64,000 bases of DNA from Aeriscardovia sp040773385 (lineage in GTDB: Bacteria > Actinomycetota > Actinomycetes > Actinomycetales > Bifidobacteriaceae), in contig JAXGWH010000001.1 of assembly GCA_040773385.1 (NCBI GenBank), positions 124,001 to 188,000 of the forward strand, read 5' to 3'. A program made the position numbers and the translations under genes. Every line of letters begins with the position of its first letter. The first letter of the stretch is position 1. Positions 9,684 through 17,298 of the stretch are shown piece by piece. The notes under the pieces were generated by a model. The model ran no database searches. It saw only the letters and a list, made by a program, of their open reading frames with translations, and was not told the DNA's origin.

Positions 9684-10565
9684 ATGGCGAGTCAGGACAA
9701 GAAGAGGGATCCGGGTCTGGATGCGGGACGAGGATCCGTGACATCCGGCACTGCGCCGGCAGGCAATGACCGCCACGGCTCCGGCAGCAAAGAGCGCCGC
9801 AGAGAATTCGAACGTCTGGCGATGCCCGCCCTCGATATGCTCTACCGGCAGGCGATGAAGTACACGAACAACCCCGAGGACGCGGAGGATCTTGTCCAGG
9901 ACACGTTCGAGCGCGGCTACAAGGCGTTCGACTCGTTTACAAAAGGGACGAACATCGAGGCGTGGCTCACCGTCATCCTGCGCAACACCTACTTCAACAA
10001 CTATCAAAAGAAGAAGCGCCGCCCGCGCCGGGCAAACGATGCCACCGGTGAATACAACGACTGGGACCTTTACGATCTGTCCAACCACACAGGAACGGGC
10101 CTTCGCTCGGCGGAGCAGGAATATCTTTCGGATTCCATCCCCCCGGAGATCATCGACGCGCTCAACGCGCTCCCGCCGGAACGCCGGCGTGTGTTCATCT
10201 CCACCGCCATCGATGGCAAGAGCTACAAGCAGGTCGCCCAAGAGGAGGGGATCAAGATCGGCACGGTGATGAGCCGCCTCAACCGTGCGCGCCGGCAGCT
10301 GCGCGCCGCGCTCGCCGATCTGGCGCCCACCTCCTCGGATCCGGATGGGGCACACCCAGCCGGGCTTGCCGCCGATCGCACTGACGCCAGAACCGTCGAT
10401 CACACTGTTTCGATTGTTCACCGATCGCGTATTTCCGCTCACGCCGGCGCGGATACGGCCGTCGGTGGGAATACGTCTCGGCAGACGGCGGTTGGACGCG
10501 GTAGAAGAGGTGGCGGGGCCGCGACGGGCCCTGCCGGATCCGCCCGTCAGACCCGGGAAGACTGA
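9684..10565 (+). CDS. sigH: ECF-type sigma-70 factor, SigH/SigR-like
   Basis: This alternative sigma factor directs RNA polymerase to stress promoters. The SigR/SigH group responds to thiol oxidation and is held by a zinc anti-sigma factor, which is what the next gene appears to encode. Region 2 is visible (MLYRQAMKYTNNPEDAEDLVQDTFERGYKAF) as is region 4 (LPPERRRVFISTAIDGKSYKQVAQEEGIKIGTVMSRLNRARRQLR, here split by residues). The product is 293 residues; about 75 residues after region 4 are low-complexity Ala/Thr/Arg/Gly, longer than usual for this group. Start 9684 is favoured by the upstream hexamer spacing; ATG 9675 is in frame and also possible. Confidence 0.9.
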   Translation: MASQDKKRDPGLDAGRGSVTSGTAPAGNDRHGSGSKERRREFERLAMPALDMLYRQAMKYTNNPEDAEDLVQDTFERGYKAFDSFTKGTNIEAWLTVILRNTYFNNYQKKKRRPRRANDATGEYNDWDLYDLSNHTGTGLRSAEQEYLSDSIPPEIIDALNALPPERRRVFISTAIDGKSYKQVAQEEGIKIGTVMSRLNRARRQLRAALADLAPTSSDPDGAHPAGLAADRTDARTVDHTVSIVHRSRISAHAGADTAVGGNTSRQTAVGRGRRGGGAATGPAGSARQTRED

Positions 10566-10602
10566 TCATCGGACGCCACGGCAGCCAGGACAGGAGATCA
10601 CG

Positions 10603-11049
10603 ATGCGTGCGCAGGAGACGACCCATACGGGCAACAGTGACACGAAGAATGTGTCGGACGCCAAGGACCCTGCAGGAGATTGTCGGCAGGTCGAGCGGCT
10701 TGACGATTTTGACGACCTGTACCAGGCCGGTCTGTCAGACGACCAGCTGTGTGGGAGGATGGCCGCCTTCGCGGATCATTTCGACATCCAGACGGACTGC
10801 TCGGAGATCGAGCGGCGCGTCATTGAGGACCTGAAAGCCTACCTGCGTCCGTCGAAGGCACCGGATTCATTGGTCCGCAGATGCCATGACTGTCTTTCGG
10901 CGTGTGAGGACGAGGCTGTCGGGAAAGATGCCGAGAAAGATACGGCTCCTGCCGTGTCGACGGGGACTGAGGAGACTCCCGCCTCCGGCCATACTGCCGG
11001 TGACGAGGCTGTCGGCTACGACGGGGGAGTCGAGATTCCCATCCAGTGA
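10603..11049 (+). CDS. Zinc-binding anti-sigma factor, RsrA/RshA-like
   Basis: The 148-residue acidic protein follows the sigma gene by 37 bp and has a good ribosome binding site (GACAGGAGATCACG before ATG 10603). The core QTDCSEIERRVIEDLKAYL, then RRCHDCLSACEDE, supplies Cys/His ligands arranged as CHxCxxxC, like the redox-sensing zinc site of RsrA. The remainder is an Asp/Glu/Thr-rich tail. By analogy it would bind and silence the sigma factor until disulfide stress releases zinc. The assignment rests on this motif and on gene order, because the rest is not conserved. Confidence 0.8.
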   Translation: MRAQETTHTGNSDTKNVSDAKDPAGDCRQVERLDDFDDLYQAGLSDDQLCGRMAAFADHFDIQTDCSEIERRVIEDLKAYLRPSKAPDSLVRRCHDCLSACEDEAVGKDAEKDTAPAVSTGTEETPASGHTAGDEAVGYDGGVEIPIQ

Positions 11050-11140
11050 GTTTGTTGGGTCGGGATTCTTCTCGAGAAAAGGATTCTTCCCAAAAACAAA
11101 ATTCTTCCCACAGGCAAGGAATGTGCGTCCCGGATACCAG

Positions 11141-11200
11141 AAAGAAAAAGAAAAGGTCCGATCCCGGAAGACTCCGTGGGATCGGACCTTTCTCGTCCTG
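11141..11200. terminator. Bidirectional terminator between rsrA-like gene and bL37 gene
   Basis: A perfect 13-bp stem (11153-11165 AAGGTCCGATCCC with 11178-11190) is flanked on the left by an A-rich run (AAAGAAAAAGAAAA) and on the right by TTCTCGTCCT. The A-run gives a good U-tract for the minus-strand bL37 transcript. Confidence 0.8.
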
Positions 11201-11235
11201 TGGATGATCTGTCGGGGTGATGCCCCGGATCATTC

Positions 11236-11310
11236 TCAGGCGGTCGGCCTCTTGCCGTGATTCGCCGGCTTCTTGCGGCGGTCGCGACGCATGCGTCCAC
11301 GCTTGCCCAT
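11236..11310 (-). CDS. Large-subunit ribosomal protein bL37 (24 residues)
   Basis: A 25-codon frame on the minus strand encodes a very basic 24-residue peptide beginning MGKRGRMRRDRRKK and ending ANHGKRPTA. This matches, as I recall it, the pattern of mycobacterial bL37 (MAKRGRKKRDR...NHGKRPN), a short peptide found in actinobacterial large subunits. A ribosome binding site AAGGAG lies 6 nt before ATG 11310 and the bidirectional terminator lies just beyond the stop. It is too short for most gene finders. The NHGKRP ending and the KRGR start make coincidence unlikely. Confidence 0.85.
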   Translation of the reverse strand: MGKRGRMRRDRRKKPANHGKRPTA

Positions 11311-11489
11311 GATCACTCCTTACGCTTATCAACAGATGACTGGAGAATTATCCCACCACGACGCGACGCGCCCGCCTCCGGTCCATGGTGCGGACGGGGC
11401 AGTCAGGGGGAAGAGAATCCACGACGGTTGACCGCGGCGAAATGCCGTTGTCCGGTCCCCGCGGGTCCTCAGTCCTTGTCAATCCCCGG

Positions 11490-12443
11490 TCAGTCCTTGT
11501 CGGCATGGAATCCGAGGACGGTGGTGTACTCGTCGCCCGGCTTGAGGACGACGAGATTCTTGCCGGTACGGAAGGCGTTGGCATACCCGGTCATCGGCTC
11601 GACCGCTACGCCCGACGGATGGCTCTCCGCGGGGAAGCCCGTGCCGGTGCACACCTGCCAGGCGTTGACGGTCTTGTCGGCGCTGATCGTCACCGACACG
11701 CCGTCAGGACGGGTGAATGTGGCGCTCGAGCCGCCCTTGTCGTCGCGGTCGACATCGGTCCAGGCGTCGTCGAAGACGAGATCTCCGAGGATGGTCGGAC
11801 GGCGCAGGTCGAAGCGCGTGCCCTCGACCGGCTCGGTCCCGTTGGGGACGAGGTTGCCGTCCACGGTCACATGCGTGCGGGCGCCGAGCCGGAGCGTGCA
11901 CTTCGCGTTCTGGGTGAGGATGGGGTCGTTGCCGTACAGGTTCTTGCCATTGGAGAGCCACGGGTGGATGCCGAACGCCCACGGGGCATCGACGGTGCCG
12001 TCGTTGAAGGCCGTCATCTCGAGCCGCAGACCATCGTCGGTGAGCGTGTAGCGCACGCGGGCGCGGACCTTGAACGGATAGCTCGTCGCCTCGGCCGCAT
12101 TGTGCCACTCGAGGCTGACGGTATCGGCCTGCTGGTCGACCACCTTCCAGAAGGCGCGATAGCCGGTGCCGTGCAGGGAGGTGTTGCGCTCGGGCTCGTC
12201 GATCGGGAACTGGTAGGTCTTGCCTTCGAACGTGTAGCGGCCTTCTTCGATGCGGTTGGGGTACGGCATGAGCATGTACCCGTTGCAGCACGGGTCAGGC
12301 CTGTCGGCGTCGAACGGGGCGATGAGATCGGTGCCCTTCCAGCGCAGGACGCGCAGGATCGCCCCCTGCTCGCAGATGGTGGCCTCATAGTCGCCGTGAC
12401 GGATGGTGTATTGCTCGCCGGTGAGCGGTGTGGCAGACGTCAT
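11490..12443 (-). CDS. galM: Aldose 1-epimerase (mutarotase)
   Basis: Interconverts the alpha and beta anomers of glucose and galactose before phosphorylation. The 317-residue product has PYPNRIEEGRY, the substrate-contact NTSLHGTGY with the first His, GIHPW with the catalytic His, and VEPMTGYANAF with the catalytic Glu. ATG 12443 is preceded by AAAGGAG. It is a single gene on the minus strand. Several GTGATC-centred repeats lie in its upstream region (12462-12523) and may be regulatory. Confidence 0.93.
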   Translation of the reverse strand: MTSATPLTGEQYTIRHGDYEATICEQGAILRVLRWKGTDLIAPFDADRPDPCCNGYMLMPYPNRIEEGRYTFEGKTYQFPIDEPERNTSLHGTGYRAFWKVVDQQADTVSLEWHNAAEATSYPFKVRARVRYTLTDDGLRLEMTAFNDGTVDAPWAFGIHPWLSNGKNLYGNDPILTQNAKCTLRLGARTHVTVDGNLVPNGTEPVEGTRFDLRRPTILGDLVFDDAWTDVDRDDKGGSSATFTRPDGVSVTISADKTVNAWQVCTGTGFPAESHPSGVAVEPMTGYANAFRTGKNLVVLKPGDEYTTVLGFHADKD

Positions 12444-12461
12444 GATGCTCCTTTGCGCACT

Positions 12462-12523
12462 GTGATCCGATTGATGGTCGGACAGAAATACTGTGATCTG
12501 CCGTGATCAGATACGGTGATCAG
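12462..12523. repeat. Four GTGATC-containing repeats upstream of galM
   Basis: GTGATCCG (12462), GTGATCTG (12493), GTGATCAG (12503) and GTGATCAG (12516) occur within 62 bp just upstream of the aldose epimerase start. TGATCA is self-complementary, so each of the last two copies contains a small palindrome. Regular binding sites for a regulator are possible but unproven. Confidence 0.4.
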
Positions 12524-12574
12524 ACGTGGCCATTCTACGCCGCACCGCGCTCCGGTGCCGCAGACCCGGCGTCA

Positions 12575-13117
12575 TCAGCCGACCGGATGAAAGCCGTCCC
12601 GGGCGATCGGGGCGATGGTGCCGTGTGTCACGTCCACGAGATCCTGCGGGGAGACCATGACGGAGAAGCCGCGCTTTCCCCCGGAGACGAGGATCGCCGG
12701 GAAGTCGAGCGCTGAGGCGTCGAGGAACACCCGGTGCCGTGTGCGCTGGCCGAAGGGGGAGATGCCCCCGGGCACGTAGCCCGTCACACGCGAGGCGACG
12801 GCGGGGTCGACCATATCGATCTTTTTGAGGCCTGCCGCTTTGGCGAGTTTCTTCATATCGAGATGTCCGGAGACGGGAACCACCCCGACCACGATCTCCT
12901 CGTCATTGCCCGCCATGAGCGTCTTGAACGCCTGATGCGGATCGATGCCCAGCTTGGCGGCGCCCTCGAGGCCGTAGCCGCCGTCCATGTGGTCAGGATC
13001 GTGCTCATAGCTGACCGCCTCGAAATGCACGCCCGCCTTCTCAAGCTGCTCGGTCGCCGGCGTGGAGGCGCTCTCCGCCTCGCCGCCCTTGCCGTTCTTC
13101 CGTCTCTTCTTCGACAT
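12575..13117 (-). CDS. ybaK: YbaK/EbsC-family Cys-tRNA(Pro) deacylase
   Basis: Editing enzyme of the YbaK family, which hydrolyses cysteinyl-tRNA(Pro) made by mistake. The 180-residue product has AFKTLMAG, VVGVVPVSGHLDMKKLAKA, the glycine loop GYVPGGISPFGQ and SALDFPAILVSGGKRGF, all typical of the fold. The frame is open upstream of 13117, but MSKKRRKNG at ATG 13117 has GGAAGGAAG in front of it and is the likely start. The first 20 residues are a Lys/Arg-rich extension. Confidence 0.92.
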   Translation of the reverse strand: MSKKRRKNGKGGEAESASTPATEQLEKAGVHFEAVSYEHDPDHMDGGYGLEGAAKLGIDPHQAFKTLMAGNDEEIVVGVVPVSGHLDMKKLAKAAGLKKIDMVDPAVASRVTGYVPGGISPFGQRTRHRVFLDASALDFPAILVSGGKRGFSVMVSPQDLVDVTHGTIAPIARDGFHPVG

Positions 13118-13270
13118 CGTGCTTCCTTCCTCGTGGCCTTCGTGCCATCGTCCTCTCGAGTCCCGTTTTCTCGGGTTTCGCAGCAGGATGGGTGCTTTTC
13201 CCTGGGGCCGTGCCCATCCATGGTTTTCTCCCCCGGGCACTGTGTGATGCGCCATCACCCATATCGGTGA

Positions 13271-13909
13271 TCATGCGTGGTCCCTCTCCCAGTGCTCCTG
13301 ATCCTCCTCACACTCCTGATAGGCGAAGCAGCCTGGCTGATGCGAGTTGATGACACCGGCCGCCTGGAGGAAGGAATGGAGGGTGACACTGCCGACGAAA
13401 CGGAACCCGCGCTTTCTCATATCTTCCGAGAGATGATCCGAGAGCAGGGAGGTACGCATTTCCAAGGAGCGGACGCTGTGCCCGTCGGTTGCCGACCAGA
13501 TGTAGCCGGCGAAGGCTGTGGAGGGGTCATTCGATGCCCCTTCCTCCATCCGCAGGACGAGCCGGGCATTGGTGACGGCCGCATGGATCTTGGCACGGTT
13601 GCGGATGATGGCGGGGTCTGCGGCGAGCCGGTCCTCATCCTCCTGTGTCATCGCCGCGATCGCCGGAACCGAGAAATCATGGAAATCCCGGGCGAACGCG
13701 TCTTTCTTGTGCAGGATGGTGCTCCACGACAGGCCCGCCTGGAACGTCTCCAGCAGGAACAGGGCGAAGAGGGAGGCGTCGTCATGATGGGGGCGTCCCC
13801 ACTCGTGGTCGTGGTAGTCGCGCATCAGAGGATCAGTCTCCGGCCATGAGCAGTGGATAATCCCGTCGGATCCTGTTGTGAGAGTCGGATCCAGTCGGAC
13901 AGCTTTCAT
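13271..13909 (-). CDS. tag: DNA-3-methyladenine glycosylase I
   Basis: Base-excision repair enzyme removing 3-methyladenine. The 212-residue product has the Tag zinc ligands: Cys20 (IIHCSW), His33 (DYHDHEWG), and the C-terminal pair in NSHQPGCF. The segment ETFQAGLSWSTILHKKDAF with the family motif is also present. The usual Cys is at residue 4; here it is at 20, so about 16 extra residues precede it, and a start at a later codon is not available. GAAAGG lies 8 nt before ATG 13909. Confidence 0.95.
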   Translation of the reverse strand: MKAVRLDPTLTTGSDGIIHCSWPETDPLMRDYHDHEWGRPHHDDASLFALFLLETFQAGLSWSTILHKKDAFARDFHDFSVPAIAAMTQEDEDRLAADPAIIRNRAKIHAAVTNARLVLRMEEGASNDPSTAFAGYIWSATDGHSVRSLEMRTSLLSDHLSEDMRKRGFRFVGSVTLHSFLQAAGVINSHQPGCFAYQECEEDQEHWERDHA

Positions 13910-13924
13910 GCGTGTGCCTTTCAG

Positions 13925-13962
13925 AACAGAAAAGGCCGCGGGCCCGAAGACCCGCAGCCTTA
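13925..13962 (-). terminator. Intrinsic terminator of gap
   Basis: On the minus strand a stem of two 5-bp arms with one mismatch (AAGGC-GCGGG / CCCGC-GCCTT, 13932-13961) is followed by TTTTCTGTTCTG. A second 7-bp hairpin (13977-13983 with 13994-14000) lies closer to the gap stop. Confidence 0.75.
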
Positions 13963-14007
13963 TTCCGTTACTTATACCGCTTCAGTACTCTGCGAAGCGG
14001 CACATAC

Positions 14008-15066
14008 TCACTTCTCGTTGATCTTAGCGAAGTAGAGAAGGGTGCGGACCATGTTGCAGGTGAAGCCGTACTCGTTGTCGTAGAACGAGACGGTGCGCAC
14101 GAGCTGGTCGTCGCCGACGTGGAGGACCTCGGTCTGCGTCGGGTCGAACACACCGCCGTGGGTGTCGTCGAGGATATCGGAGGAGACGATGCCGTCGCCG
14201 TTGTAGCCGAAGTAATCCTTGTCGGAGAACTCCTTCTTGAAGGCGTCGTTGACCTCGTCGATGGTGACCTTCTTGTCGAGGATGGAGGTCAGCTCGGTGA
14301 CGGAGCCGTCAGGGACGGCGACGCGCTGGGCGTGGCCGGTGAGCTTGCCGTCGACAGAGGGGACGACCTTGCCGATGGCGATGGCGGCACCGGAGGAGTG
14401 CGCGATGGTGTTGATCGCGGCGGCGCGGTTGTTGCGGCCCGTGCTGAAGCGCGGTCCGTCGAGGATCATCTGCGTGCCGGTGTAGGCGTGGATGGTGGTC
14501 ATCAGGCCGGCGCGGACGCCGAACTTGTCATCAAGCAGCTTGACCATGGCGGCCAGGGAGTTGGTGGTGCAGGAGCCGGCGGAGACGATGGTGTCGGACG
14601 GCTTGAGGATGTCCTGGTTGACGCCGTAGACGACGGTCGGGGTGACGTCATCCTTGGCAGGCGCGGAGATGAGGACCTTCTTGGCGCCGGCCTTGATGTG
14701 GGCCATGGACTTGTCGTGGGAGGTGTAGAAGCCGGTGCACTCGAGCACGTAGTCCACACCGTCGTTCTCGACCCACTTGAGGTTGGCGGCGTCGCGCTCG
14801 GAGTAGATCTTGTAGCTCTTGCCGTCCACGATGATGGAGTCATCGGTGGACTCGACCTTGACCGGGGTGCCGTCGGAGTGGCGGAACACACCATGGGTGC
14901 TGTCGTACTTGAGCAGGTACGCGAGCATCGACGGGGTCGTCAGATCGTTGATGGCCGCGACCTCGATGTCGTTGGCCTCGCCGCCCTTCTCCTGGAGCTG
15001 GAAGATACGGCGGAAAGCGAGACGGCCGATGCGGCCGAAACCGTTAATACCAATGCGAACTGTCAT
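14008..15066 (-). CDS. gap: Glyceraldehyde-3-phosphate dehydrogenase
   Basis: NAD-dependent glycolytic enzyme producing 1,3-bisphosphoglycerate; in bifidobacteria it serves the lower part of the fructose-6-phosphate phosphoketolase pathway. The 352-residue product has the Rossmann motif INGFGRIGR, catalytic Cys166 in SAGSCTTN and His193 in TTIHAYT. AGAAGGA precedes ATG 15066. It is a single transcription unit with a strong terminator and a 16-bp perfect palindrome about 118 bp upstream, indicating carbohydrate-dependent control. Confidence 0.99.
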   Translation of the reverse strand: MTVRIGINGFGRIGRLAFRRIFQLQEKGGEANDIEVAAINDLTTPSMLAYLLKYDSTHGVFRHSDGTPVKVESTDDSIIVDGKSYKIYSERDAANLKWVENDGVDYVLECTGFYTSHDKSMAHIKAGAKKVLISAPAKDDVTPTVVYGVNQDILKPSDTIVSAGSCTTNSLAAMVKLLDDKFGVRAGLMTTIHAYTGTQMILDGPRFSTGRNNRAAAINTIAHSSGAAIAIGKVVPSVDGKLTGHAQRVAVPDGSVTELTSILDKKVTIDEVNDAFKKEFSDKDYFGYNGDGIVSSDILDDTHGGVFDPTQTEVLHVGDDQLVRTVSFYDNEYGFTCNMVRTLLYFAKINEK

Positions 15067-15137
15067 TTATCATTCCTTCTGAAGAACGACCGGCCGCCGT
15101 TGTGCCGACACCGGCCTGCTCAACTGTGGACGGCTTC

Positions 15138-15143
15138 ATGATA
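15138..15143 (-). promoter_or_regulatory. Predicted -10 element of gap
   Basis: TATCAT on the minus strand (context GCGGTATCATG) would give a start near 15131 and a leader of about 65 nt. GGTATCAT also occurs upstream of infC and of the probable sigA. No good -35 is seen, so the palindrome near -60 may recruit an activator. Confidence 0.45.
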
Positions 15144-15183
15144 CCGCCCGCCGGTCACATCGGCCGAGTGTGAAACAACGACA

Positions 15184-15199
15184 GTGTGAACGTTCACAC
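15184..15199. promoter_or_regulatory. LacI-family operator palindrome upstream of gap (AraQ-like)
   Basis: GTGTGAACGTTCACAC is a perfect 16-bp palindrome. It matches the pattern TGTGAnCGnTCACA which, as I recall, was proposed for AraQ, a global LacI-family regulator of central carbon genes including gap in bifidobacteria. Its centre lies about 60 bp upstream of the predicted gap start, an activator-type position. Confidence 0.7.
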
Positions 15200-15310
15200 A
15201 ATTGTTGTTGTTTTTTCGTGCCGGATGCGGCGTTTCCCAGCTTGTCTTCCCTACCGTTTTCCCTGTCAGATGCGGTCCTGATCCGGTAAAACGGGGTCGC
15301 CGCCGGGGCC

Positions 15311-16177
15311 TCAGCCGTCGATGAGGTTGGGGGAGCGGTGCAGATCGAGATTCCCCAGGCTCGCTGTGGGGTGTGCGGCATACCGGGATGACCAGGCGGC
15401 TGCCTCCAGGCCGGTGGGCCAGACCACGGCGAGCGTGCCGGTCCGCACGCTGATCGCGGGATCCCGGCCGGCGAGGCATTCGTTGCTCGTCCAGCGCGAG
15501 CTCGTGTTGCGCAGCACGGCATCGGTGAGACCATAGCGCAATCCCGTCAGTCCCACACCCGAGCACATATCGGACAGGGCGAGGACGGAGACCGGGTCGA
15601 CCGGCCCGCCCCCGCCGGTCCGGCGCAGCCGGAGGGAACCGTCGCTGATTGCCGCCACCGACCAGTCATTGTTTTCCAGCACGGCGAAACCGCCGCTCCT
15701 GCTGATGAGCGCGGAGAGCTGGAGCGAGGCGATGTCCATATCGGGTCGGCCCCCGAGGGCGCCGAGCAGGACGAACTCGCGCGCGCCCCCATCCCAGGCC
15801 CAGCGCACGGCGGAGACGAGGTCGATGTCGTCCTTGTCGTGCGGCAGGCGGATCACATGGTCGGCAGCGCCGGAGACGTCCACGTCCGTGAGACCGAGAC
15901 GTCCGGCCGAGTCGAGGTCGCCGATGAGCGCGTCCGCGCGGATTCCGGCCTCCTCCAGCACCGCGAGCCCGCCGTCGGCGGCGACGATGCGGGGCCCGGC
16001 CGGTGCGGCTGCCCAGGAAACACTGCGCCGTACGAGCGGGACAGAAGGGCGGGGTCCCGCCGCGACGATGACGCAGCGGCGCGGCATGCCATCGTCGACG
16101 CCCGCTGCGGCAAAAGGAGAGGCGGCGGGGTGATCGGAGGCGGGTGCCGGCTGCGGGGCTGTGGGTGTGACGGTCAT
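15311..16177 (-). CDS. thiN: Thiamine pyrophosphokinase-like protein
   Basis: Transfers pyrophosphate from ATP to thiamine to make thiamine diphosphate, cofactor of phosphoketolase. The 288-residue product has RIVAADGGLAVLEEAG, DALIGDLDSAGRL, the Asp-rich LPHDKDDIDLVSAVRWA and LGALGGRPDMDIASL, in the order seen in the family. The frame is open far upstream over infC; I start at ATG 16177 because no ribosome binding site exists but TAGAAT ends exactly 7 nt before it, the layout of a leaderless mRNA. About 30 Pro/Ala-rich residues precede the conserved part. Confidence 0.85.
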   Translation of the reverse strand: MTVTPTAPQPAPASDHPAASPFAAAGVDDGMPRRCVIVAAGPRPSVPLVRRSVSWAAAPAGPRIVAADGGLAVLEEAGIRADALIGDLDSAGRLGLTDVDVSGAADHVIRLPHDKDDIDLVSAVRWAWDGGAREFVLLGALGGRPDMDIASLQLSALISRSGGFAVLENNDWSVAAISDGSLRLRRTGGGGPVDPVSVLALSDMCSGVGLTGLRYGLTDAVLRNTSSRWTSNECLAGRDPAISVRTGTLAVVWPTGLEAAAWSSRYAAHPTASLGNLDLHRSPNLIDG

Positions 16178-16184
16178 GGTGCTG

Positions 16185-16190
16185 ATTCTA
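16185..16190 (-). promoter_or_regulatory. Leaderless promoter of thiN (-10 box)
   Basis: TAGAAT on the minus strand is separated by 7 nt from ATG 16177, placing the expected transcription start on the A of the start codon. No Shine-Dalgarno sequence is present. Confidence 0.6.
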
Positions 16191-16224
16191 GATGCGGCGT
16201 TGTGCAGGCTGTCGCGGCCGGTGG

Positions 16225-16390
16225 TATCATACTTGTTGGCTTGAGGAATCAAGAAAGTGGAATTTCCCACCTGGGGGCTTTTCGTAGCCCCGGGTTCAAC
16301 GGCAGAAGCCATGCCCCGCGGTTGGGCGGGATGTGATTTTTGTGTTGTCGGGAGACTCCGCGCAGACGACATCGTATCAAGGAGTCCATC
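16225..16390 (+). promoter_or_regulatory. infC promoter and structured leader with possible attenuator
   Basis: TATCAT (16225-16230, context TGGTATCAT, an extended -10) starts a leader of about 150 nt. It contains hairpins CTTGA/TCAAG, GGGGCT/AGCCCC and, last, CCCGC/GCGGG (16315-16319 with 16326-16330), followed after six bases by TTTTTGTGTT. That final element looks like an intrinsic terminator well before the start codon. infC-rpmI-rplT operons in other bacteria are controlled by L20 through leader RNA, but no anti-terminator structure has been worked out here. Confidence 0.5.
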
Positions 16391-17080
16391 ATCAGTAATC
16401 CGAGAATCAACGAGGACATTCGAGTTCCGAATGTGCGTTTGATCGGCCCCGAGGGCCAGCAGGTCGGCGTCATCGCCACGGCGGTCGCGCTCAACCTCGC
16501 CCGTGAGGCGAATCTCGACCTTGTCGAGGTGGCACCGAACGCCGTGCCGCCGGTGGCAAGGCTCATCGATTACGGAAAGTTCAAGTACAACGAGGCTCTC
16601 AAGGAACGGGAGGCCCGTCGTCACCAGAACAAGGCGGAGATCAAGGAAGTGCGTTTCCGTCTCAAGATTGATGACCACGATTTCGAGACCAAGGAAGGCA
16701 TGGTCTCCCGCTTCCTCAAGGGCGGGGACAAGGTGAAGGTCACCATCATGCTCCGTGGTCGTGAGCGTTCCAGGCCCATCGGCGGCAACGAGCTGCTGTA
16801 CAGGCTCGCCGACGATGTCCAGGACCTCGGGACCGTGGAGTCCCGTCCTCGCCAGATGGGCAGGGACATCATCATGACTCTCGCTCCGAAAGGCAAGAAG
16901 GTCCATCTCGAGTCTGAGCAGAGACGTCGTGGCAAGCAGGCCCGCGCCGAGCGCCAGGCACGTCAGGCGGCGCGCCTCAAGGCGAAGCGTGCCAGTGACG
17001 CCCAGGAGCAGCAGCAGGTCGAGGCGGCCATGAACATAAACACCGATAAGGAGAGCAGCAATGCCGAAAATGAAGACTAA
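16391..17080 (+). CDS. infC: Translation initiation factor IF-3
   Basis: IF-3 binds the 30S subunit and ensures correct initiator tRNA and start-codon choice. The canonical N-terminus SNPRINEDIRVPNVRLIGPEG begins right after an ATC codon at 16391, and AAGGAG (16379-16384) lies six bases before it. No ATG fits, so IF-3 here most likely starts at ATC, like the rare starts that mediate its autoregulation elsewhere; the ATC at 16388 is less well spaced and an upstream in-frame ATG (16340) has no support. The product is 229 residues with a C-terminal Arg/Ala/Gln/Asn-rich extension of about 50. The 3' end overlaps rpmI by 20 bp. Confidence 0.93.
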   Translation: MSNPRINEDIRVPNVRLIGPEGQQVGVIATAVALNLAREANLDLVEVAPNAVPPVARLIDYGKFKYNEALKEREARRHQNKAEIKEVRFRLKIDDHDFETKEGMVSRFLKGGDKVKVTIMLRGRERSRPIGGNELLYRLADDVQDLGTVESRPRQMGRDIIMTLAPKGKKVHLESEQRRRGKQARAERQARQAARLKAKRASDAQEQQQVEAAMNINTDKESSNAENED

Positions 17081-17255
17081 GTCCGCGGCGAAGAAGCGCA
17101 TCCGCGTCACCGGTTCGGGCAAGCTCATGGCGGCCGGCGACGGCATGCGCCACAATCTGGAGCACAAGTCCTCCAAGAAGCGTCGTGCTCTGTCGCGCGA
17201 CAGCGTGATCTCGAAGGATCAGTCCAGGAGGATGGGCGCCCTGCTTGGCCGCTGA
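17061..17255 (+). CDS. rpmI: 50S ribosomal protein bL35
   Basis: The 64-residue basic protein has the bL35 signature MPKMKTKSAAKKRIRVTGSGK and HKSSKKRRAL. The start overlaps the end of infC and AAGGAGAGCAGCA precedes it, so translation is probably coupled. It is the second gene of the infC-rpmI-rplT operon. Confidence 0.98.
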   Translation: MPKMKTKSAAKKRIRVTGSGKLMAAGDGMRHNLEHKSSKKRRALSRDSVISKDQSRRMGALLGR

Positions 17256-17298
17256 GCCCGGGGACCCTGAAGCGTTGAAAGAAAGCTGAGGATATCAG

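Noticed and set aside
9591..10442. Extended N-terminus of the exonuclease frame reaching across the sigma-factor gene
   Set aside because: The extension is antisense to a well-supported gene and lacks exonuclease homology; the real start is at 9590 or 9599.
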